A DNA stretch of 64,000 bases from Rhizophagus clarus (Eukaryota; Glomeromycota; Glomeromycetes; Glomerales; Glomeraceae): contig BLAL01000053.1 in the NCBI GenBank assembly GCA_015698045.1, forward strand, positions 1,490,501 through 1,554,500. Direction: 5' to 3'. Every line of letters begins with the position of its first letter. The first letter of the stretch is position 1. Positions 54,031-64,000 of this stretch are shown here, in pieces. The notes beneath the pieces were generated by a model that was not told the DNA's origin, did no database searches, and worked only from the letters and a program-made list of their open reading frames with translations. The position numbers and the translations under genes were made by a program.

Positions 54031-55983
54031 ACGGTTGTTCTGTGTCTCCCTTCTTACAATAAATTTGGAACGAAGTATTAGTATAATCTCCTTTTATGAT
54101 GATTCACAATTCAAAATAATTGTTTCTCTTGTGCAAAAAAGATTGAAGAAACTGGTAGAAAACTTCAACAGCATTTGGAATTGTTATGGAACTTTTGATC
54201 AATCTATATTGATTTTTCCTCTATTTGGTATAGGATTTGAAAAATAAGAAATATACAACATAAGTTTGAATGCAATGATCGACAAAGTCGAGTATAAGGA
54301 ATGGCTGTTCGCACAATTTCAAATGAACGATTATGAAATCCGAAAGATCATAGGACCTAACTATTACCACACTTTTACTATTATACTTATTGAAGATTAA
54401 TGCTGTCTCAAAGGAAATTAATATTTGATGAGGCGTAAGTCTTATGTAGAACTGAATATGGAGAACATCAAAGAAGTTCAGTTCCTGGCAAAAAATAGAA
54501 TTTTTTACAGGCTTACATTGCACATATTACCTATATTCCTGTTACCTGTCTTCTTCTAACATTTAAATGCATGAATTTCTCTTGTCACTAGCGTTGTAAA
54601 AGACCAAAATTTGCATGTTCATATTGTACTAAAACTTTCTCTTTTTTCACACCGACAATGTCTTAATTGACCTCAAATTCGCAACTGCTTGGGATATATT
54701 CTTAAGGGGCAATCTCGAAACTATGCATCATTTTTTCAGCTGTTCATAAATCGAATGATATTACAAAAGATCAAGTGTCATAGGAACTTATTGGGTTGTG
54801 GTATAATAAGGTTATTTAGCAAACGCGTGGAAATATTTTGGTACAGATCCAGAGCATAGTAAAATATTTGTCACCTGTGTCACACCTTCTACTCTTTCAT
54901 TTTTATTAAGTAATTCTGGCGACGGAAATTTTTCGGTTAATAAAATCCTATATGTCACACACCTATTTGTCACATTCGCAATTTCTTAATGCCGCAATGC
55001 GGGCTAAAAATCTGTATAAATCGGGCGACTTACCCCCGCTTTAGACGACCCCCTTTTTTGGTATTCATAATTCGAGTCGACATTAACATTCGGCCCGAAT
55101 TACTGAGATTCGATTAAAAGACTCGACAATCGAAAGAATCGATTCTGTTTCGATTTTCGATAGTTTCGATTTTCATAGAATCGATTCCAATCCCTACTTT
55201 GAATTACATGTGAATATTATCGATATAATATAAAAATATCGTACCTACCATATATAATGTAATTAATTGTTTTCAACAAAGAATTTAGTTATTTTAATAT
55301 TATATAAAAAAAAAAAAAAAAATGAAAAAAAATAAATGATAACTTACTAACTATAGTATTACTAACCAAATTATTAAATGAATGATTATATTATGTAGAA
55401 TAACAAAAATAATTGTTATTTAAATTATTAGATAACCTATAAACTTACGAGCTAAATTATTTAAAATTTTTAAATGATAAGAATGTTGTATATTTATATC
55501 CTCTAATTCCTTGGTATTACTTGAAACTAGTTTATTATATCGTAAATTCGTTTAAAAATTTTTAATAATTCATTTACTTCCATAAAAAATCATGCTACAT
55601 GCTTTTGCCTTTATCATTAGTACTATGAGCCATAACTATATAATTATATCAAAATTCTCCTTAAAAAAGATGAAGTGAATATCTTTTTTTTTATTAAGCG
55701 TCTTATATAATTAGTAGTTGTTCATACAAAGCACTGCATATATAACGTAAATTTGTGTAGCATGCGCATGTCAAAGCTTCATTGTGGCGTGACAAAATTA
55801 AGTAGACGTGATATTACTAAATATTACAGGCAAAGAGTAGTCATTTCACATTAACATCTGATGATATTTTAGCACTATGAGTGTATTAATTTATAATATT
55901 ATTTGTTATACATGTTAATTACATTTCATTGAATTAATATAGTTACTATTTATTCCTATTATGAGACTATTCTCTGAAGAAGA
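54031..55983. other. Mostly decayed sequence, no intact gene
   Basis: 54060-54540 has near-coding composition but stops in every frame, so it could be more of the dead locus upstream. 54900-55195 is less AT-biased and carries the hairpin listed separately. The rest is AT-rich. Confidence 0.4.
55136..55187. repeat. GAATCGATTCT inverted repeat
   Basis: GAATCGATTCT (55136-55146) pairs perfectly with AGAATCGATTC (55177-55187) across a 30-base spacer that itself repeats TTTCGATTTTCGATAGTTTC. The surrounding 55060-55195 is full of TCGA/GATT words. Possibly the edge of an unclassified element. Confidence 0.5.
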
Positions 55984-56410
55984 TGATTGCAAGTTCTGAG
56001 AAGGGAAAGAGAGAAGGTGTCAGTGAAGGCAGTGAGGAAGAAAGTGATGAGGGTCTTCCAAAGAAAAAAGGTGAGCCTGGCTTATGGGAGGATTAAAGTG
56101 TTCTTTTTCTGGTGGAGGTGGTGAGGAAAAAATAGCACCTTTAACTCGTCCCTAGTGGTGAGAGCAGGGTTCTCGTGTTAAGGAAGAAGGAGCGGAATAT
56201 CAATATACTAGTATTACTAAGTTCATACTGAATGTGGGTTCAGTTTTTTGCAAAGATCATACTGAAGAACTAAAGAATATATTGAAAACTTGTTAAACCA
56301 AGCCAGGAGAAATACTACGAAGGTTATCAAAAAGGAATAATGTCCCGAGTCAAAAATTTATGGTAGATGTCATTCGAAATGTTAAAGCAAAAAATATTAA
56401 GACGCCAAAA
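55984..56410 (+). pseudogene. Decayed gene of unknown kind
   Basis: Opens MIASSEKGKREGVSEGSEEE then SDEGLPKKKGEPGLWED and a stop. After frame changes it reads EYQYTSITKFILNVGSVFCK, DHTEELKNILKTC, a stop, TKPGEILRRLSKRNNVPSQK and FMVDVIRNVKAKNIK. The acidic/Ser-rich start and charged later part look like real protein, but stops break it. Not recognised. Confidence 0.35.
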
Positions 56411-56532
56411 TATTTAAAAATCACGATCGCTTTAATTTAAAATTTATTAACTTTATTCGTAATTTCGTTCACCTAATAATAAATCTATAATTTCTATACA
56501 AAATATTTATATATTTTAGTTTAACGATTAAT

Positions 56533-58707
56533 TTAAATTTTATACATTTCACAATATTTAAATAATTGTTCGGCGTTACATTCCCTTGCAATTAATCTAA
56601 TTTCTTCCACATTATCAAAATTCACATATTCTCTAATAGATAATTCACAAATTTGAACCAATTTAGGTATTAAAAATCTAGAGGAAATATATAATAAATC
56701 TACCCAATCATCAAGATTTTTTAAATTTTTAAGATTATCGTCATAAATAAATGAAAGTAAATTTTCAAAAATATTCAAAGGAATATCATAAAGTTTAAGA
56801 AACCTATTATGTGATTCAATCATTTGTGAATTAAATAACGCTTTGAAATAATCAGAAATTGACGTAAGAATTTTAGAATGAAGATAAAAAAAGTTTTCTA
56901 AATCCATATTGTCATTATTTTTTTCTAATTCTAATTTAATTACGAAATCGCTCGTATTTTTATCATTGAATAAGAAATTTTTTTCATTCACACTGGTATT
57001 ATATTCATCGCATATCATATTTGGTTTTAATTTTGCTTCAACATCCATATCGAAATTATCATCATTTAAATGCAATAATGATTTTTCATTTTTATTTACG
57101 TCTTGTCTGAACAATTGAGTCTTCCCGCCAATCATCTTTGCTTTTAAGATAAATCCATACTCATCTTTAGCGATATCGGTTAAATCTATGATATAATCTA
57201 AATTATTTTCTTGAAAAGGAAAATTGATTGGTTTAAATTCAGAATTTGGATTTTTTCTTGTGGGTAATAATTTAATTGACCATTGAATTTTTGATCTCTG
57301 AGATGAATAATGAAATTTCAACCTAAGTTTTAAAGAATTTATATAAAAATTTCCAGGTCTGTAATCAAATTTCCACGTAACATAAGCTGATTGATTCTTT
57401 TTATCAACACTAAGGTTTCTAGATATATAATCACTAATGAATATTATCGACATATTAAAAAAGAAAGGATACGTTATAATATAATAATTATGTACGAAGA
57501 AAATATATTTATTCACTTACATTTCTAAATCCGCTGAATTCTCAAGAGAGTAATAAATATTTTTATTTGTAAGAGTTCCACGATCCCATCTTTTCAAATA
57601 TTTAATATCCGTTTTACCATTTTCATAATATGCGTTTGTAACAACATTATATGAAATTCTATGAGTATAAATGTTTTTCATATTTTCAACCGGTAAAACA
57701 TTAAATTTATATTTATCATTAAATAATCCATCACATCCTTCAGATTTTATCATGCATTTTTCATAACTTATATTATAAGATGGTACGATTAATGATGATG
57801 ATAATTCAACTCTAACGTCTAATCCAAAATTTTTCTTTATAGAAAATTCATCAAAATGATTTTTAATATAAGGGAATAATTGTAAATTCTTTTGATAATT
57901 TTTATGATCTTTCTTAATAATTTCTGCCTTAATATAAAAAATTTTATTATTTTTTGTCATAAAACGTGTTAAATTTTTTGGGAGATTCATCCTTTCATTT
58001 GTATTCTTAATATAAGTTTCTTTGATTATATTCCATTTAAGACTTTTTAAATAATGATTAGGAGATGAAGACGATAACTTATTATCAGTATGATGATTAG
58101 TTGAAATAGAAATTATTAATTGATAACCTGTATTATTATCATAACAGTTTAATTTTAAATTTAACGAAGTGATTGACAAGGTTTCATACGATGAATAATC
58201 AAATTTATAAATAATTGAAGCGGAAAGTTTGAAATTTTCTGGAATTAACGCTGTCGTATCTCTTAAATATGTCCTAAAAAATATTTTAAATAATTTTAAT
58301 TTTGTTTAATTTTGTTGAAAATTAAATAAAAATTAAATAAATTAAATAAGATTAATCATAATCAAATATGCTTACCGATCGCCAGAATAATGAGTAGCGT
58401 AAATCAAATTTTCGTAATATAACGCTCCCCGATCCCAAAATTCAATATATTTTTTACCGTTTTCATAATAAGCATCGTTTATTACATCGTAAGATATTCT
58501 ATTCGTGAATACGTTCTCTTTCTTAGGGTGTGGAATTATGTGAAGGGGAAATTTATCATTGAATAATCCATAAATTGTATTATTATCGTTATTATCGTTA
58601 TTTAAATAAAGAACTGCGGATTCCGGATCAATTTTCGAATTATGAGAAATGATTTTACATTTAGAATTTGAATGATAGTATGAAGAAGAAGGATACATAC
58701 GACACAT
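56533..58707 (-). CDS. Protein with a duplicated N-terminal module and a C-terminal BTB domain
   Basis: Minus-strand exons 58707-58376, 58273-57521 and 57433-56533 close in frame to 661 residues. The N-terminal part contains two related modules: GLFNDKFPLHIIPHPKKENV, NRISYDVINDAYYENGKKYI, EFWDRGALYYENLIYA in exon 1, repeated as GLFNDKYKFNVLPVENMKNI, HRISYNVVTNAYYENGKTDI, KRWDRGTLTNKNIYYS in exon 2. Each is followed by an intron in phase 2 and then by a strand-rich part with a shared KFDY (YLRDTTA...IIYKFDYSSY in exon 2; YISRNLS...VTWKFDYRPG in exon 3). So a module with its intron was duplicated inside the gene. The last 150 residues are a BTB domain (SDFVIKLELE, FYLHSKILTSISDYFKALFN, IFENLLSFIYDD). 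The module resembles MATH or other beta-sandwich domains only loosely. Probably a Cullin-3-type adaptor whose two modules bind clients; inferred. Confidence 0.75.
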
Positions 58708-58800
58708 TTTTGAATGATTGAAAAAAAATTTTTAATGAAAATTCATATAAAAAAATTATTTTCCGATAAAAAAAAAAAAAAAAAAAAAGTTGATACGCAT

Positions 58801-58813
58801 TTATATATATAAT
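58801..58813 (-). promoter_or_regulatory. TATA-like region of the BTB gene
   Basis: TTATATATATAAT, about 95-105 bases upstream of the start at 58707; between them lies a long A run (58772-58788). Confidence 0.35.
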
Positions 58814-58819
58814 AATCCG

Positions 58820-61800
58820 TTTTTTATTCATTGAAACATTTTTAATAATACCTTCAAATTATGATAATCCATTTTTGTTATAACTGAATGGTATAAAGTT
58901 CAGTTAATGATTCGTTAGTGAAAGAAAACCAAAAATGGAACTCGGATTAAAATCTTATATAAATATTTATATTTATGTAAACAATTGACTCATTATGAAT
59001 GAATAATAAAAAAAGGTATGATCAATGAACTCTAAAAAAAAAAGAAGACATCATCCATTAAAAAGTACATCATCCATTAAAAAAGTACATATCACGTTTC
59101 TCAACTTTTTTTTGGGGCCGGTTCTCTCGGGATATTTATATCTAAAATGGCTAAAATTAATTTACTATTAAAGTATAATATTATTTTTACAGAACAACTT
59201 AAAGAACAAGAGAACAAAGACAGTAAACAACAGCGCAACTGCACCGATAACGTTATTTCCTAATTTGAACCTATTTAAAGCAAAAAATAGTTTTTTCGAC
59301 CAAATTAATTGTGCGCCGTGTCCATCATTTTTCTTTTTGCATTGACGCCATGCTTTAAAGCAAACATCGCAGATCTTTGAATGAGACTAAATTTGGTAAT
59401 TAAATAAAATTTCATTTCACCATTGAAATTTCAATATTATTGGAATTTTGTTTATATTACTATATTTATTTTTCATATTAACGACTTGACATTTTAAGCA
59501 TATTTAAATTTTTTTATGGTAATTTCCGATATAATGAATTAACCTCTTTAAGGTTAATTTTGTCGATCAAGATCAATTATTAATTGAATGAGAATGTCAT
59601 TAGTTCCTTCAAGATGCATGTAAACACAGATGCCCGCTTAAAAAACAATTTTTAAGAAATTTAATTTACGGAATTTTAAGTACAAACGAAATAATTGGCT
59701 ATTTCATCGACCATTACACAGCATAAATAAACCCTATTTCGTTATCAATATAATGTAGTGTCTACCAATTCATGCATATTTTATTTTCTTAATATAAAAT
59801 AACGGTCAAATTTTAAAAATAGAAGTTTTAAAAGTAACATCACATGATTTTTTTTTTTTTTATCGTGTTAATTTAGTCAATATTTATTCTACAATATTAT
59901 TATTTCTTGGTAAAAAAAAGCTCCTAGCAAATATTTCCAAAAATGGAACACTTTATCTGCATATTGATATCATGAATGTCAAAGAAATGTAACAAAACAT
60001 TTAATATGACGCTTAAAGGAAATTATCGACATTCATGATCCCAAACCATTAAAAAAATTTCACGCATGCACAGAAGGAAATTCGAACAAGGTGAAAAAAA
60101 TGACTTTGTAAACTGCCATAAATTAATGATAATAAATATTTGGTTATTGTACAAACCTTACATTAACATCGTATTTTGCACTATTTTATTTTACAAAATA
60201 GTAAACTATCGCTTCTGCCACTGATACATACATATTACATACAATAAACAGATAGGAATACTTTAAGTTATCGTAAAACGAATGAAATATTTTCTTTAGG
60301 GATTGTATTTTCATCGTTTCGATATCAGTGATCCCCAATATGATAAAATATGAACATGAATTTCTTTATATATGAACTTTTTTATAAAATACAGTATTGA
60401 TATCAATATCGTATTTATAGAATTAGCTTAAAAAGTTTCATAAAAAATCTGAATATTTAGCGAAGAAATAAAATTTTTATATATATTTCAATAATGTTTA
60501 CTAATAACTGCGGCTTTCAACTGAAAATCTTTTTTGATTTTTTTCAAGCAACTCGAGTATTAATTATGTTTAAATTACAGTAATTTAAATTTATAAATAT
60601 TACAGTCACTCTGATATACTGTAATTAATATCCATGAAAATCTGAGAATACAGTATCCGATATTTTTACGTTCTCTCATAGAATTATGTCGAGGTCTGAT
60701 CGTAATAACTTCATTCTATCGTGTAAATTAAATATTATAATGCAAATATGACGCAAAGAATCTTTTTTATCAACAAATTAAGATTGGACGAATTTGGTTT
60801 TCTTGACGATCATGTTACGATGCATTAATTTTGGGAAGATATAATTTTCTGGTAATTGCTAACTCAATCGTTTAATATGCCTATAATCGGTTTATTTTTA
60901 CCTTTTAAAAGAATCTTATGCTATTCTCTCAAAATTTTACCAGATTCTGATTTATTGTTAAATTTATTAATGTTTCCTTTGAACATTTACTTACTTAAAT
61001 TTATGACACGACAAACATTTCATGATACGATAATAATTAAATTTTGCTGAATAACACTGATTCAAATTAACAAATAAAGCACTACAATAGCTTTACGAAC
61101 AGCCATAAATGAAATCATAGGGCTGAGTTACCGCTTATTTTAGATTGAATAACTTAATTAGTTTTGTTAGCTGATTTATGATAATAATCGTTTTAGGAAT
61201 TATATTGTTGGTGCCAAGCCATAATGAGTATTCCATAAAAGATTTCTTTTCAGTTTTCACAGAAGCCACATATATAACAAAAAAAAAAAAATTTATATAT
61301 GACGCAATCAAAGCCATAAACAAATATTTAAGCCACCTATATCCTTATTTTTTGTTAAATTTCTTGACAATTTTTTTTTTATTCAAATTAAATTGCCTCT
61401 CTCTGCTTTTCCCTAAAAAAAATTTATTATATCATATGAAATAATGTACTGTAAATCAAATCATAATACTTATATGACATTACTTATTCTCAACCAAGTA
61501 TATTCATAAATAGTGTCATATTCAGAACATCTACAATTTTATTTACAGTGTACAAGCTTGCTGTATGCATGTAACTAGATTATGGATGACACAAAACTCT
61601 TCAACTGAAGCTTAATCTCGTCAGAAAAAAGATCAGTATACGGAATTCAAGGTCATTGGAAAAGTGATCACATATTTCCAAATGATGGTTATTTTTGGAA
61701 ACAGGAGAAACAAGTGAGTGGTCTGAAAATACTAGTACCGTCGCTATACCAATTATAAATGTAGTCTGCAATAACAGCAATTACAAATATGGCCACTAGA

Positions 61801-62479
61801 AGGATGACACCAAAAAGACAACTGTTGGTTTAAAGAAGATGAACAAAGTATAAATGAAATTGTGGTCATAACATTAAAAATTAAGATTTTAAAATTATCA
61901 CTGCTTAAAATGTTGAGGACGTTTAAACAATTAATAGTTATCAATCATTATAAAAGAAACCTTACAACAAATCATGGCGGGAAATAGGATGCAGATGGTT
62001 TTATGTTGGTGAATTATAATATTACGTATGTATACTTTCGTATGAGCTCGTCGGGGGTAATTGCTCTAATAAGTGGTTCGCTATTGTCAAATTTAACGAA
62101 GCATTGAAATCTATGAGCAGAACTTCTGACTTCAATGATCATTTTTTAGAAAAAAAAAGTTTAAGCTCTCACTTTTTCGCACATACAATTCCAATTAATA
62201 TCAGTAATAATTAAACTAATACGAATATTAGGCCAATATTTCTTATACTGAAATCTTAGGAAATTGGTAATTAAAAAAAGAAAAAGAAGAAATATTAAGA
62301 AAATTTACTCTATCAAAAAAGGATAGAGGTGAAATACATGGTAGTAAAAATCTGGAGGAAGAATTTAAAAGCACAAGGAAGATCTAGTGATAATGATTCC
62401 ATGCACGTCAAATCTTTGGATCCATTCATTTCAAACAATGCTGCAATTTACTCAATAAAGACATTGATTTATACCTTCA
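58820..62479. other. Long non-coding stretch, no gene seen
   Basis: AT-rich with several short open frames lacking support (for example 60856-61050 and 61178-61444, the latter containing an AAAAAAAAAA run). 61540-62100 is less AT-biased and may be a decayed gene or element. No ends, splice sites or families were recognised. Confidence 0.4.
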
Positions 62480-62694
62480 TAACAGCGTAAAGTTGGTCTA
62501 TATAAAACTCCAGATAAAGCACTTCAAAAGGTATGTTGGAGCGTAGAAAATAAATATACCTTCTGTACCAACCGTGGAGAAAATTTATGTTATATCCTCA
62601 TAAATCAAGTACTGTGTATGACTGCACAAGAAGAGAGAACTGGTGATAGACAAAGGACTTCCAGGGTACCTTATTTGAACAAGACAGAGAAATA
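62480..62694 (+). pseudogene. Possible exon relic of unknown kind
   Basis: A frame reads GLYKTPDKALQKVCWSVENK, YTFCTNRGENLCYILINQVL, CMTAQEERTGDRQRTSRVPY then LNKTEK and a stop. Composition is protein-like, with four Cys. No start, splice partner or recognisable family. Confidence 0.3.
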
Positions 62695-64000
62695 ACAGGA
62701 GGGATGAATCGGTTGCTTGGGCAACGATTGCTTAATATTTTAATATTCTCAACAACTTCAAGGATACCTCTCCTAATTCTCCTAGCCTTATCAATCTAAT
62801 CTATCTATTCCTTCTCCTTAACCTAGTTCTAACCATCCTTCACCACAACCTGATCTAAACCTTAATGTAATCAAATGTGTCCACTACATTGTGCAAAATA
62901 GAGTTATTAAGATATAAATACAATAGGCTCTAATAAACATTTAACACTGAACAACAAGATTTAGGAATTCTAACCATTAATTCTTCCAAAGATTTTAATA
63001 AAAAGAAAATGTTAAGCAGCAATAGTTGAGGATTTTAATCATCAATGTTCAATAATACAAAATAATTTAGATAATAGAGAAAATGTTCAAGCATGCATGC
63101 ATATATGCTTCTCTCACTTCATCCTATCAATTTTTATGACTACCGTTAAGCGCAATACAATAGAAGGATCGTCTTTTATCCTTAGTGAATTCTTTTTATT
63201 TAGGACAGCATCTGATCCAACTCTCAAATCCCAGTGAATGATACTGGTGCAAATACCATTACATTAACAAAAAATATGTGAATTTGATAAAATACACCAT
63301 CAAGCCTAGTTGTGCACATCAAATTGACACATGTAAACTCTAATGTCTCGTTTCTAAACAAATATTCATTTATTGGCGGTAATTCACCTATTTAGAGATA
63401 GGATATCAGAAATAGATCAAGTTATTTTTAAATCTTTCTATTTGATCTGTGATGATATATTCAAGAAGCTCTTATGGTTGATATTCCAGCTAAAATCCAA
63501 GATTAACGAATATTTTTAATATTTTTGGTAAACAAAATGAAGATGTAGAGAGCTATTCAATCAATTAACATTAGCATTAGATATTCCTTATTTCACACAT
63601 AATTATTTATTTGCTTGAATCCTTTATTCATATCTGATCGTGTATGCCGAAGCGTTACTACACTTTATTCACGTCTGATAAGATGTTTGTTTAATCAGGA
63701 AATTATTTTTTTCAAGAGGGTAATGCCTCAATACATACTGCAAGGATGGTTAAAAGTTGGAAAGAAGAAAATGATATAAATATTATTCAAGTTCGTTGAT
63801 TATTTTATTAATTAACATCCAACTATTTTATTAATTCTTATTATTGGATAAATATTTTAAAAAACTCCAATAAAAAAAATACTATAATAGAAAGTTAATA
63901 GAAAATCAATCCTTGATTTTTACTATTTGTATACTAGAACAGGAATTGTCTCTAATCAATCTGACTCATTCACCCTATTCTGAAACCACGAAATTTCAAT
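62695..64000. other. Intergenic sequence to the window end
   Basis: 62760-62880 is C/T-rich on the plus strand (CTCCTAATTCTCCTAGCC and similar), possibly a Ser/Pro-coding remnant or simple repeat. The rest is AT-rich with no gene seen. Confidence 0.4.

Noticed and set aside
1..64000. CRISPR array, operon or bacterial system
   Set aside because: No regular repeat-spacer pattern; genes have spliceosomal introns and TATA-type promoters, so the DNA is eukaryotic nuclear.
1..64000. Mitochondrial origin because of high A+T
   Set aside because: No respiratory-chain, rRNA or tRNA genes; spliceosomal introns and nuclear gene families are present.

Overview
The window looks like nuclear DNA of an arbuscular-mycorrhizal fungus (Glomeromycotina, most like Rhizophagus irregularis). 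By eye it is about three-quarters A+T, with short AT-rich introns (GTAAGT or GTATG donors, TTAG or TTTAG acceptors), a high density of decayed repeats, and gene families known to be expanded in that lineage: BTB-BACK-TLDc proteins, TKL-like kinases (one fused to Sel1 repeats), Crinkler (CRN) headers and ML-domain proteins. The organism is inferred from family content, not from a database search.

Layout. 0-15 kb: an intact six-exon gene for a small multi-pass membrane protein (minus strand, 1574-2481); a 2.45-kb element with long inverted arms (2865-5314) containing a nested hairpin; a degenerate poly-A-tailed retroelement (6529-8062); a possible SINE head; a polypurine tract; a 214-bp foldback element; then three damaged relatives of the membrane-protein gene on the minus strand (11448-14615). 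15-25 kb: a single-exon secreted protein (16418-16879), a GTPase-like relic, a five-exon kinase-Sel1 gene whose catalytic Asp is replaced (20207-22896), and another relic of the membrane-protein family. 25-39 kb: mostly decayed sequence, with a MITE-like element, a coiled-coil pseudogene, degenerate minisatellites, a TKL-like kinase with intact catalytic motifs (31277-32995), an ML-domain pseudogene and the second intact membrane-protein gene (36726-37617). 39-52 kb: four tandem BTB-BACK-TLDc genes plus a fifth, more diverged copy (50586-52071), with a 650-bp TIR element between copies 4 and 5. 53-64 kb: a broken CRN header, a three-exon gene whose N-terminal module is duplicated together with its intron and ends in a BTB domain (56533-58707, minus), then long decayed sequence.

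Functional themes. BTB-BACK proteins are typically Cullin-3 adaptors, and the kinases are probable signalling proteins; nothing here forms an operon. The most distinctive feature is the six-exon, four-hydrophobic-segment membrane-protein family: two intact genes, two nearly complete but damaged copies and three relics within about 38 kb, with the intron phase order 1-2-1-2-1 kept in both intact genes. I could not assign its function; a MARVEL-like fold is a tentative guess.

Exon coordinates were worked out by hand from splice consensus, reading-frame closure and comparison between paralogues. No transcripts or searches were available.
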